DNA from: Pelargonium cotyledonis
Taxonomy: Eukaryota; Streptophyta; Magnoliopsida; Geraniales; Geraniaceae
Direction: 5' to 3'
NCBI GenBank assembly: GCA_036897625.1
Contig: JAYMTA010001054.1
Coordinates: forward strand, 1 to 22,107
DNA: 22,107 bases
The notes beneath the pieces were generated by a model. The model searched no databases and was not told the origin of the DNA. It saw nothing but the letters and a program-made list of their open reading frames with translations. Positions within the stretch are counted from its first letter, which is position 1. Each line of letters begins with the position of its first letter. Of this stretch, positions 1-7,202 are shown piece after piece. A program made the position numbers and the translations under genes.

Positions 1-1140
1 ATGGTTTTGTTTTGTTAAACATACAAACAGTCGAGAAAAACAATGGTAGTGTTGCTGCTATCAGAAAAGCTTCATGAGAATTATGAAAGGATCACTTATA
101 ACATGATGCATGATAGATTATTCTCAAGAGAAACCATGGAAAAATACCTACAACTTAAAAATAAAATAGAAAATTGAATACAGATATAGGTACGGATCAT
201 ATCATGAGTTTCTGTTTGTAATCTTTTTCCATTTCCCATATGCTCCGTGGCTACGATAAGCCTGGTTGCCTTTTGAAATTAAAACTTGTATATTCAATTC
301 AATGCATATGTCTTCATTACATTTGAAGTTTGAAGGTTGCATGGAATTGTTGGTTGCTTTTGACATCAAGGTTGTTCGTATGGGCATTAGAATGTTGTGT
401 ATTCTTTTCTTTTCTTCAAATTCTTGTGTCTTAGTGTGATTGATGAGATTCAATTGCAACTTTGTACAGTTATGATACATTATACTGTATTTTTTTATTT
501 CACTTCATACTTCTGAGAAAGAGTACACTTTCCACAATATTTATTTATTATTTTTTTTTGTGGGATAGTTTTACAACAATTTTAAAGCCATCTATCTACA
601 TTTGTGTAAATCTTTCTTTTGCCTCTCTTTAAGTCCCTTTCTCTCGCTTTCATTTATATTTTCACAATGTTTACTATTGACTCTTCACTGCTTCCACAAA
701 CTTGTTCAGGTGAAGGTTCATCATCAGAGATAGCAATTCATGAATCTGCAAACGAAAATGTTCGACTGTCTTGGAGAAGTATTTGGTACCGATAAATCTG
801 CAATGTAAGTATATTGTAAATGAAATCTTTGCTAGAAAGAAAGCTATTGTCATATGATGAATAGCCATCTATACTGTCTCATAGGATGCTGGATGAATTT
901 GATAGAAAAGTAGGTTAGATCTTGATTTTGTTGCTTAATGATTTGAAGATGGAGTAGAATCATTTATATGCAACGCTAAAGAATCAGATAGTTCTGTCTG
1001 CTGTGTGATCATCAATATCTAGGTCGTGATTCTGATTTCATATTATAAGTCATAGAGATGTTGATAGGTTTCACGAAATAAAAACAGCAAGTAACAACAT
1101 GATTATGGATAAGATGTACAGAAAAGTAATGGTCAAAAGT
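1..1140. repeat. Distal part of an array unit (left-truncated); no intact gene
   Basis: This stretch is collinear with about 3770-4770, the DNA between SAUR genes 2 and 3. Shared landmarks include a GTTAAACATAC run near position 15, AACTTGTATATTCAAT near 285, TTGTTGGTTGCTTTTGACA near 348, and the block at 600-800. In the other units this DNA lies upstream of a minus-strand SAUR gene. By homology it is therefore the far-upstream region of a SAUR copy left of the window plus the 3' flank of the gene at 1271-1555. The only coding-like content is a decayed exon at 674-745. Confidence 0.75.
674..745 (-). pseudogene. Decayed last-exon-like fragment, copy 1 (non-SAUR)
   Basis: On the minus strand a splice-acceptor-like TTTGCAG precedes a short frame that contains an internal TGA and a 1-nt insertion relative to copies 2 and 3. 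It then reads NKFVEAVKSQ and a stop. The same block recurs at 2200-2261 and 4315-4378 in better-preserved frames, which is why it looks like the remnant of a terminal exon. I do not recognise the parent protein. Confidence 0.4.
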
Positions 1141-1156
1141 GACTGATTTATCAAAA

Positions 1157-1218
1157 GTTCGGTACAGGGTGGGCATTCCCACCCACATCTCTTTTCTGAT
1201 GAAAAGGAAAACCGGAAC
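1157..1218 (-). promoter_or_regulatory. Predicted Y-shaped 3'UTR RNA fold, gene 1
   Basis: Three nested inverted repeats lie 53-114 nt past the stop of the SAUR at 1271-1555. The outer stem pairs 1157-1162 with 1212-1218 and has one bulged base. Hairpin 1 is a perfect 7-bp stem, GGGTGGG (1167-1173) with CCCACCC (1178-1184). Hairpin 2 is CTTTTC (1191-1196) with GAAAAG (1201-1206) around a 4-nt loop. The same architecture follows genes 2-5. Confidence 0.55.
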
Positions 1219-1270
1219 AAAAAAGTATACATCAATTTACATTTTCTGCTAACTTTAACTTATGCTCTTT

Positions 1271-1555
1271 CTATTGAAGGCACGAAGTGACATTGAAGAA
1301 AGTCTCTTCGTCGCAGGGAATCGTCAAGCCGCCCATGGGGTGATCAAACCCAAATTCTTCTTCAGCTTTGCTTAGCAAATCAAGAAATGAAGGTTGGTTG
1401 AGATAAGACACTGGAACCACAAATCTTTGCTTCTGTATCTCGCCAACGTAAACCGCAAAGAAGCCCTTTGGTACGTCTAAAGATGTCGAGTCTGCCTTGT
1501 TTGGCCTCCGGAGAATTTGCTTAGCAAGAATGGCACCAGGTACCCGAAAACCCAT
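1271..1555 (-). CDS. SAUR: SAUR family auxin-responsive protein, array gene 1
   Basis: This is an intronless 94-residue SAUR. A short N-terminal part ([18 protein letters not shown]) leads into the SAUR domain at about residues 27-93. Hallmarks are [13 protein letters not shown] (27-39), [14 protein letters not shown] (44-57), [17 protein letters not shown] (60-76) and LTIPC (77-81). Length and motif order are typical of the SAUR21/15A-type clade. Characterised members of this family are auxin-induced, short-lived proteins that inhibit PP2C.D phosphatases, which relieves repression of plasma-membrane H+-ATPases and drives cell elongation. The function here is inferred from the family. The ATG is the first one after the TATA box at 1655-1664 and aligns with the start in its paralogues. 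It differs from gene 2 at 8 of 94 residues. The promoter has two CACATG/TGTCTT modules, and the 3' flank has the predicted Y-shaped fold. Confidence 0.95.
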   Translation of the reverse strand: MGFRVPGAILAKQILRRPNKADSTSLDVPKGFFAVYVGEIQKQRFVVPVSYLNQPSFLDLLSKAEEEFGFDHPMGGLTIPCDEETFFNVTSCLQ

Positions 1556-1654
1556 CTTCTGTTCTTGTTGTAATAGAGAAAAGCTATTGAGAATAGAGAG
1601 GTTATGGTTTATGAGGACTTGAGTTGGTTGTGAATTGTGATCCTAACTCGTACA

Positions 1655-1664
1655 TATTTATATA
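1655..1664 (-). promoter_or_regulatory. TATA box of SAUR gene 1
   Basis: The minus strand reads TATATAAATA, a near-perfect plant TATA box about 100 nt before the ATG at 1555. It implies a 5' leader of about 70 nt. The leader contains CACAACCAACTCAAGT, which is also conserved in the leaders of genes 2-5. Confidence 0.75.
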
Positions 1665-1734
1665 TGAAATGGTTTATCCAAAATAATTGCTGGGGCCAGT
1701 TTTGGACATAGTCACATAGGTAATGACAGTGTGT

Positions 1735-2121
1735 CACATGGTCTTGTCTTGAAAATAGTCTACCAATTTTGAGGATTGAATCAATTTGATCTACTGGTTG
1801 AAGGGCATTGTGTCCTACGAAATTTCAGATAAGCTGATTTGGAGGACCAGTGAAAGATCAGCATCAGATAGCTAGATGGCTCAAGAAGATTGATGGGTTT
1901 TGATTAGGACATGCTAAGAAGGTGCACATGGTTTTGTCTTCCCAGCATTCATGATGAATTGATGACCGAAACCCACATATTGTTGTAATTGTTGGCTAGC
2001 AACATGTCCTACAAACCCAAATGATTAGCCACTCAATGACCAGGTAAAGATTGGGATTGAGCATCCAATTATTCAGTACGAATTCAAATGTGAACCCAAT
2101 TTGATCGTTGGATGAGAGACA
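1735..2121 (-). promoter_or_regulatory. Distal promoter of gene 1: two CACATG/TGTCTT modules and an AuxRE
   Basis: Two diverged direct repeats offset by about 190 bp each begin with CACATGGTYTTGTCTT (1735-1750 and 1925-1940). Each also contains TGTCCTACRAA (from 1811 and from 2005). CACATG is the PBE/HUD-type E-box bound by PIF bHLH factors, and TGTC is the core of ARF sites. Further out, GAGACA at 2116-2121 reads TGTCTC, the canonical auxin response element, on the gene's strand. The function of each site is inferred from motif match plus conservation between array units. Confidence 0.5.
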
Positions 2122-2164
2122 ATCTCGAGGCATCTAATATGGTACGTAATTATGCTACAAACCC

Positions 2165-2720
2165 ACTCTCATTTATATTTTCACTGTTTGCTAATTACGC
2201 TACGATGCTTCTACGAATTTATGTAGCAGAAGCTCATCATCAGACACAGCAATCCATGAATCTGCAAACATAAATCTCCGACTATCTTGCAGAAATATTT
2301 GGTGCCTCAAGAAGATAAGAAGGATCCACCAGAGCACCATAAATTCCCAATGTAGGTATATTGAAAATAAAACTGTGATCAACGTACTTGTCCAATGTCA
2401 TGAGTAATAGCCATCAAATTCTATTTATTTAATCTCAGAGGAAGCTCGATGAAGTTGACAGGAGAATTTTAGGACTTGATTTTGTTGTATAATGTTGTGA
2501 ATGCGTAAAATATAATCATTTAGATGCAACACTAAAGAATTAGGTGGTTGTGTCTTCTGCATTATCATCAATGTCTTTGTAGTAATTGTGACTTCAATAC
2601 TTAAAGTTGAGAACGGAATAAGTAGCAAGGAATTATGTGTTTGTGTATCCCGAATGCCATAAAATGGACTGGATTTGTAGAAAAAAATGGTCAAAACTGA
2701 CTCATTCTTTAAAAAGTATG
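2165..2720. repeat. Array-unit intergenic block between genes 1 and 2; no intact gene
   Basis: This corresponds to about 600-1140 and 4270-4780. The roughly 550 bp that precede the block in the other units (the GTTAAACATAC part) are missing here. This makes the gene 1 to gene 2 spacing (1572 bp, stop to stop) shorter than the gene 2 to gene 3 spacing (2096 bp). Confidence 0.6.
2200..2261 (-). pseudogene. Decayed last-exon-like fragment, copy 2 (non-SAUR)
   Basis: On the minus strand the acceptor-like TTTGCAG is followed by an open frame ending SWIAVSDDELLLHKFVEAS and a stop. This is the best-preserved of the three copies. No upstream exon or promoter can be recognised, so it is treated as a relic carried along by the tandem duplication. 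Confidence 0.4.
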
Positions 2721-2781
2721 TTCCTTACAAGGTAGACATTCCCACCCGTATCTCTTTTCTGTTGAAAAGGAAAAACGGAAC
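2720..2781 (-). promoter_or_regulatory. Predicted Y-shaped 3'UTR RNA fold, gene 2
   Basis: The outer stem is GTTCC (2720-2724) with GGAAC (2777-2781). Hairpin 1 is GGTAG (2731-2735) with CCACC (2742-2746). The A/C opposition at 2734/2743 becomes a U-G wobble in the minus-strand mRNA, so the stem survives only in the sense RNA. Hairpin 2 is CTTTTC (2754-2759) with GAAAAG (2764-2769). The fold lies about 60-120 nt past the stop. Confidence 0.5.
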
Positions 2782-2842
2782 AAAAAAGTATACATCAATT
2801 TACATTTTCTGCTAATTAGAACTGTTAGTTTTTATGATCTTT

Positions 2843-3127
2843 CTAGTGAAGGCATGAAGTGACACTGAAGAAAGTCTCTTCATCGCAGGGAATCGTCAAG
2901 CCACCCATGGGATGATCAAATCCAAATTCTTCTTCAGCTTTGCTCAGCAAATCAAGAAATGAAGGTTGGTTCAGATAAGACACCGGAACCACAAATCTCT
3001 TCTTTGGCGTCTCTCCAACATAAACTGCAAAGAAGCCCTTTGGTACATCTGAAGATGTTGAGTCTGCCTTGTTTGGCCTCCGGATTATTTGCTTAGCAAG
3101 AATGGCACCAGGTAAACGAAAACCCAT
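2843..3127 (-). CDS. SAUR: SAUR family auxin-responsive protein, array gene 2
   Basis: This is a 94-residue intronless SAUR with the complete domain: [13 protein letters not shown] at 27-39, [14 protein letters not shown] at 44-57, [14 protein letters not shown] at 63-76 and LTIPC at 77-81. The frame is open upstream to an ATG at 3223, but those 32 extra codons translate the 5' leader conserved in all array copies and begin only about 10 nt from the TATA-like element. The ATG at 3127, aligned with the paralogues, is therefore the start. It differs from gene 1 at 8 positions, including L26S and I40T/Q41P in the variable linker and loop. The expected role is auxin-induced inhibition of PP2C.D phosphatases promoting cell expansion, inferred from the family. 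Its TATA element is weakened compared with the other copies. Confidence 0.94.
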   Translation of the reverse strand: MGFRLPGAILAKQIIRRPNKADSTSSDVPKGFFAVYVGETPKKRFVVPVSYLNQPSFLDLLSKAEEEFGFDHPMGGLTIPCDEETFFSVTSCLH

Positions 3128-3232
3128 TTTCTGTTCTTGGAATTGTCGTAATAGAAAAAAGCTACTGAGACTTGAGAGGATATGGTTAATGAAGACTTGA
3201 GTTGGTTGTGAATTGTTATCCAAACTTGTGCA

Positions 3233-3242
3233 TATTTATGGA
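3233..3242 (-). promoter_or_regulatory. Weakened TATA element of SAUR gene 2
   Basis: At the position where other array copies have TATATAAATA or CTATATATAA, this copy reads TCCATAAATA on the minus strand, so the first TATA repeat is lost. It lies about 106 nt before the ATG. Promoter strength may be reduced; that is inference only. Confidence 0.5.
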
Positions 3243-3290
3243 TGAAATGGCATATCCAAAATAGTAGTGGGGGCTTGCTTAGGACATCTT

Positions 3291-3693
3291 CACATGGTCC
3301 TGTCTTGTTAATAATGTACAAATTTTGAGGACTAAAATCATATTTGATATACTGGTTGAAGGGCATCATGTCCTACAATATTTCAGATTAGCTGATTTGG
3401 AGGACCAGCGGAACATTAGCATCGGATAGCTGGATGGCTAGATCGAGTGGCCAAGGAAGCTTGATGGGGTTTGGTTGGGGCATGCACAGAAGGTGTCACA
3501 TGGTTTTGTCTTCCCAGCATTAAGAAGGATTGGTGACCAAAACCCTCATATTGTGTCTACTTGTTGACAAACAGCATGTCCTACAAACTTCAAAGGTCAG
3601 CCACTCAATGACCAGGTAAAGATTGAGACTGAAAATGCACTTATTGATTGTGAATTGAACTGTGAAACTAATTTGATCGTTGGATGAGAGACA
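3291..3693 (-). promoter_or_regulatory. Distal promoter of gene 2: two CACATG/TGTCTT modules and an AuxRE
   Basis: CACATGGTCCTGTCTT at 3291-3306 and CACATGGTTTTGTCTT at 3497-3512 head two ~206-bp modules. Each module includes TGTCCTACAA (3369-3378 and 3577-3586). GAGACA at 3688-3693 (TGTCTC on the gene strand) lies at the same relative place as in genes 1 and 4, about 560 nt before the ATG. Confidence 0.5.
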
Positions 3694-3769
3694 ATCTTGA
3701 CGCATGTAATGTGGTGTGTACAATTCTCAAATGACTGAAGAGGCTTGAAGATATATATATCTGGCTTTG

Positions 3770-4770
3770 TGCTGTTAAACATACAGATAATCGAGAAAAA
3801 CAATGGTAGCGTTGTTTCCATCAGGAAAGTTTCACGAGAAATGTGTCGGTATCATTTATAGCAAGATGCATGATAAGTCATTCTCATGAGGAAACTATGA
3901 GAAAATACTTAGAACTTAATTATTTTTAGCACATACAGATACAGATAGCATCATGAGTTTCTTTGTGTAATCTTTTACCATGATCAGTCTGGTTGACCTT
4001 CGTAATTTTAACTTGTATATTCAATGCATATATGAAATTGTTGGTTGCTTTTGACAACAAGGTTGTTCATCTTTGTTCTTTTCTTCATGTTCATCGCTTG
4101 TATGTTTGATGTGATAAATTTGTTCAATTTTTGATACATTGTACTTTTTTAATTCACTTCATACTTCAGAGATAGAGTATCAGTGCAACGAATGTTTTTT
4201 TGTAGGATTGTCGTACAGTAATTTCAAGGCCGTCCACATCTGTGTAAGTTTTTCTTCGCCCGTCTCTTTAAGGCCTCTATTCATTACTTTCATTAATATT
4301 TCTCACATTGTTTACTAATTACTCTTCACTGCTTCCACAAACTTATTTAGCAGCCATTCATCATCAGAGACGGCAATTCTGCAAACAAAAACGTCCACTG
4401 ATCACTAGCAGAACAGAGCCTCGGAAATCCCCAATGTACGTCTGTTGAAAATATAATTTGATCAAAGTACTTGTCAATTTTCCTACGATGAATAGCCATC
4501 AAATGTCCTATGATAGAAGAGAATGTTAGGACTTGATCTTGTTGCTGAATGATGTGATCATGTGGCGTAGGAGTAGAATTGTTTATATTCAACCTTGAAA
4601 GAATCAGATGCTTTTGTTTTCTAGGTGGTCATCAATATCTTGATAGTGATTATGACTTCATATTTAAAGTTATAAGAATTGAATAAGTATCAACATATTA
4701 TGTGTTAATGTATCCAGATTGCCATAAATCGGACAAGATATATAGAAAAAAAATGGTCCAAACCGACCGA
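3770..4770. repeat. Array-unit intergenic block between genes 2 and 3; no intact gene
   Basis: Collinear with 1-1140. It starts with the GTTAAACATACAGATAATCG segment, passes through TTGTTGGTTGCTTTTGACA, and ends in the exon-relic block. Apart from the relic at 4315-4378 nothing coding is visible. Confidence 0.65.
4315..4378 (-). pseudogene. Decayed last-exon-like fragment, copy 3 (non-SAUR)
   Basis: After an acceptor-like TTTGCAG the minus strand reads IAVSDDEWLLNKFVEAVKSN and a stop. Compared with copy 2, the first eight bases after the acceptor are missing. The frame and the NKFVEAVKS ending match copy 1's tail, giving a consensus of about 25 residues that I cannot assign to a family. Confidence 0.4.
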
Positions 4771-4781
4771 TTCCTTAAAAA

Positions 4782-4844
4782 GTTCCGTACAGGGTAGACA
4801 TTTCCCACACACATCTCTTTTCTGTCGAAAAGGAAAACCGGAAC
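4782..4844 (-). promoter_or_regulatory. Predicted Y-shaped 3'UTR RNA fold, gene 3
   Basis: The outer stem is a perfect GTTCCG (4782-4787) with CGGAAC (4839-4844). Hairpin 1 pairs GGGTAG (4792-4797) with CCACAC (4805-4810); it has one mismatch, and one A/C opposition that is a U-G wobble in the mRNA. Hairpin 2 is CTTTTC (4817-4822) with GAAAAG (4827-4832). It lies further from the stop than in other copies because of a local duplication at 4861-4908. Confidence 0.45.
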
Positions 4845-4860
4845 AAAAAAGTATACATCA

Positions 4861-4908
4861 ATTTACATTTTCTGCGCCTATCAAAATAAAAAAATTTACA
4901 TTTTCTGC
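4861..4908. repeat. Short tandem duplication in the 3' flank of gene 3
   Basis: ATTTACATTTTCTGC occurs at 4861-4875 and again at 4894-4908, separated by AT-rich filler. All other array copies have it once. This adds 33 nt between the stop codon and the predicted fold. Confidence 0.8.
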
Positions 4909-4938
4909 TAACTTAAACTGTTGGTCTTTATACTCTTT

Positions 4939-5223
4939 CTATTGAAGGCATGAAGTGACACCGAAGAAAGTCTCTTCATCGAAAGGAATTGTCAAGCCCC
5001 CCATGGGGTGATCATATCCGAATTCTTCTTCAGCTTTGCTCAGCAAATCAAGAAACGAAGGTTGGTTCAGATAAGACACTGGAACCATAAATCTCTTCTT
5101 CTTCATCTCTCCAACGTAAACTGCAAAAAAGCCCTTTGGTACGTCTAAAGATGTTGAGTCTGCCTTGTTTGGCCTCCAGAGAATTTGCTTAGCAAGAATG
5201 GCACCAGGTAAGCGAAAACCCAT
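4939..5223 (-). CDS. SAUR: SAUR family auxin-responsive protein, array gene 3 (TIPC changed to TIPF)
   Basis: This 94-residue intronless SAUR aligns end to end with genes 1 and 2 and differs from gene 1 at 9 residues. The domain is intact in outline ([13 protein letters not shown] 27-39, NQPSFLDLL 53-61, [14 protein letters not shown] 63-76). However, the near-invariant cysteine of LTIPC is phenylalanine (residue 81), V46 is methionine, and the basic N-terminal R16 is tryptophan. The open frame, conserved length, TATA box at 5328-5336 and paired promoter modules argue for an expressed gene. The substitutions suggest relaxed constraint or altered stability. The role is inferred from the family: auxin-induced inhibitor of PP2C.D phosphatases in cell expansion. 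Confidence 0.93.
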   Translation of the reverse strand: MGFRLPGAILAKQILWRPNKADSTSLDVPKGFFAVYVGEMKKKRFMVPVSYLNQPSFLDLLSKAEEEFGYDHPMGGLTIPFDEETFFGVTSCLQ

Positions 5224-5327
5224 TTTCTGTTCTTGGAATTGTCGTAATAGAAAAAAGTTATTGAGACTTGAGGGTTATGGTTTATGAAGATTTAAGTTGG
5301 TTGTGAATTGTGATCCTAACTTCTGCA

Positions 5328-5336
5328 CATATATAG
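5328..5336 (-). promoter_or_regulatory. TATA box of SAUR gene 3
   Basis: The minus strand reads CTATATATG about 105 nt before the ATG at 5223. It is followed by the conserved 5' leader with CACAACCAAC. Confidence 0.65.
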
Positions 5337-5401
5337 ATGAGATGGTTTGTTTGAATTATTTGCTGGGGTAGGACATAAGCACATAGGTAATGAGAGTGCG
5401 T

Positions 5402-5619
5402 CACATGGTCCTGTCTTCCAAGCAATCGGCAATTCTTTAGGACTATAATCATATTTGATCTACTCGTTGAAGGGCATCGTGTCCTACAAAATTTCATATT
5501 AGCCTGGAGGACCAGCAAAAGATCGGCATCAGATAGCTGGATGGTAAGATAAAGTGGTTGAGGACGCTTGATGGGTTTCAGTTGGGACATGCATAGAAGG
5601 TGTCACATGGTTATGTCTT
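5402..5619 (-). promoter_or_regulatory. Two CACATG/TGTCTT promoter modules of gene 3
   Basis: CACATGGTCCTGTCTT (5402-5417) and CACATGGTTATGTCTT (5604-5619) head two modules 202 bp apart, each continuing with a TGTCCTACRAA motif. Unlike genes 1, 2 and 4, this promoter has lost the segment carrying the distal GAGACA: near 5775 the sequence passes directly from TGTGAAACTAGTTAAC to AGTATGGTGTG. Confidence 0.5.
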
Positions 5620-5834
5620 CCCACCATTCATGAAGGATTGGTGACCAAAACCCTCATATTGTGTCTACTTTTTCACTAACAATGTGTCCTACGAACTCGA
5701 AAGATCAGCCACTCAGCAACCAGGTAAAGATCAGGACTTAACATCCAATTATGCATTGTGAACTGAAATGTGAAACTAGTTAACAGTATGGTGTGAACAA
5801 TTCTCAAATGGCTAAGGTGCTTGAATATGTAGGT

Positions 5835-6115
5835 TTATTGTTGTTGAACATGCAGACAATGGTGAAGAACAATGGTAGTGCTATTGCAATCTGAAAAGTT
5901 TCACGTGAAATGTATTATTCTCAAGAGGAAATTACGGATACATAGCTAGAACTTTGTCAAAAAAACTGAGTACTGATGCAGGTATGGTTATTCTACATGT
6001 AATGCAATATAAATTTTTCTCGTGAATTCTGTGTTTGCAATCTTTTGACATTTCCAATACAATTTGTTGCCATTTTCGGTTTAAAGCGTAAGAGTCAGTT
6101 TGAAAATATGAAAGC
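5835..6115. repeat. Array-unit distal block between genes 3 and 4
   Basis: Diverged copy of the GTTAAACATAC block seen at 1-480, 3770-4150 and 7680-7860. Shared words include AACAATGGTAGTG near 5870 and AGTTTCACGTGAAATGTA near 5900. No gene is seen. Confidence 0.55.
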
Positions 6116-6120
6116 AACCA

Positions 6121-6480
6121 CCCTGAACTTGTATTAGTAACTTTCTCGAGAAATTTACATGACAGTCACTTTTCCTATTCGATCTATACAAAACTGTAAT
6201 TGCTGATTTCTCTTTTGGTTTCTTGCAGTTCATTCAAGTGAGATTGGAGATTGACAAAGAGGTCCTTTTTTTTGGTTGAATGAAGGCTAATTCAGAAATG
6301 AGACCGAACTAACAAGTGTCTTCCTTTGGATCTCTCCAAGAAGACAAGTTCTTCACATTACATGTCTACCGAACTTTATGGTATTACTCTCAGCCTAATT
6401 TATTAGATAGCTTTTGTCCGAACAAGTTGACTTGAATTCATTGAACACATGATGTTTTGAAACCCAAGATTCTAATTAGA
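6121..6480. repeat. Intergenic block with SAUR relic, copy 1
   Basis: Aligns with about 7870-8220, starting from CTTGTATTAGTAACTTTCTCGAG and ending with TGTTTTGAAACCCAAGATTC. This block occurs in the gene 3-4 and gene 4-5 intervals only. The other intervals carry the exon-relic block instead. Confidence 0.65.
6313..6345 (-). pseudogene. SAUR gene remnant (VGE-KRF region only)
   Basis: On the minus strand this short segment matches the part of intact SAURs that encodes VGE(T/I)(P/Q)KKRFV. For example, ACAAATCTCTTCTTTGGCG in gene 2 corresponds to ACAAGTGTCTTCCTTTGGA here, followed by TCTCTCCAA in both. No start, downstream domain or open frame remains. It aligns with the larger relic at 7991-8092, so both descend from one extra SAUR that died before or during unit duplication. 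Confidence 0.45.
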
Positions 6481-6606
6481 AAGGATGCAATATACATTAG
6501 TTTTCTCAGAATCGGTTTCAACTGAACAATCGTAAAATATTCAGTAAATAGTAGAAGAATGTAATAGAAATTGCATTTTTTTCTGTAAAAAGTAACTACA
6601 GTATTA

Positions 6607-6673
6607 AGTTCCTCGAACGGGTAGACAATTCCTACCCGCTTCACTTTTCATCTGAAAAGGAAAAAATGGAACT
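6607..6673 (-). promoter_or_regulatory. Predicted Y-shaped 3'UTR RNA fold, gene 4
   Basis: The outer stem is a perfect AGTTCC (6607-6612) with GGAACT (6668-6673). Hairpin 1 is a perfect CGGGTAG (6618-6624) with CTACCCG (6632-6638). Hairpin 2 is CTTTTC (6644-6649) with GAAAAG (6654-6659). Compared with gene 1, a G-C pair of hairpin 1 has become A-T with both partners changed. Confidence 0.55.
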
Positions 6674-6744
6674 AAAAAATGTACATGACATGACTTTACA
6701 TTCTCCGCCAAGTAAAAAATGTTAGTCTTCTGTGCAGCTTTTGT

Positions 6745-7029
6745 TTATTGAAGGCCAGAAGTGATGTTAAAAAAAGTATCTTCATCGCAGGGAATCGTCA
6801 AGCCTCCCATGGGGTCATCGAATCCAACTTCTTCTTCGGCTTTGCTTAGCAAATCAAGAAACGAAGGTTGGTTGAGATAAGACACAGGAACCACAAATCG
6901 TTTCTTCTCCATCTCTCCAACATAAACTGCAAAAAAGCCCTTTGGTACATCTAAAGATGCTGAGTCGGCCTTGTTTGGCCTGCGGAGAATTTGCTTGGCA
7001 AGAATGGCCCCATGTAAACGGAAACCCAT
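6745..7029 (-). CDS. SAUR: SAUR family auxin-responsive protein, array gene 4 (changed core residues)
   Basis: This is a 94-residue intronless SAUR: N-terminal [18 protein letters not shown], linker [20 protein letters not shown] at 27-39, [15 protein letters not shown] at 43-57, and LTIPC at 77-81. Two conserved positions of the central motif are altered. The usual [12 protein letters not shown] reads [12 protein letters not shown] (F68V, H72D), and residue 6 is His instead of Pro. It keeps a good TATA box at 7121-7130, both promoter modules and the distal AuxRE. In the coding region it is closest to genes 1-3, while its 3' flank and C-terminal ITSG resemble gene 5, a mosaic pattern. Family role: auxin-induced PP2C.D inhibitor promoting cell expansion. 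Whether these substitutions weaken it cannot be told from sequence alone. Confidence 0.93.
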   Translation of the reverse strand: MGFRLHGAILAKQILRRPNKADSASLDVPKGFFAVYVGEMEKKRFVVPVSYLNQPSFLDLLSKAEEEVGFDDPMGGLTIPCDEDTFFNITSGLQ

Positions 7030-7120
7030 TTTCTGTTCTTGGTTTTGTTGTGGCTAATTGAGAGGTTTTGATTTATGAGGACTTGAGTTGGTTGTGAATT
7101 GTGATCCCGATAACTTGTGC

Positions 7121-7130
7121 TTATATATAG
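7121..7130 (-). promoter_or_regulatory. TATA box of SAUR gene 4
   Basis: The minus strand reads CTATATATAA about 92 nt before the ATG at 7029, followed by the conserved CACAACCAAC leader. Confidence 0.7.
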
Positions 7131-7202
7131 ATGAGGATGGCGTATCCAAAATAATAACTGGGGACAGTTTAGGACATTGTCACATAGGTAATGAGAGTTT
7201 GT

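Noticed and set aside
1141..1270. Canonical DST instability element (GGA, ATAGAT, GTA boxes) in the 3' flanks of the array genes
   Set aside because: I looked for the three boxes in order in the flanks of genes 1-5 and did not find a convincing match. The stem structure was reported instead.
3128..3223. Upstream in-frame extension of SAUR gene 2
   Set aside because: It covers the conserved 5' leader found in all array copies and starts beside the TATA-like element. Its residues do not resemble any SAUR N-terminus.
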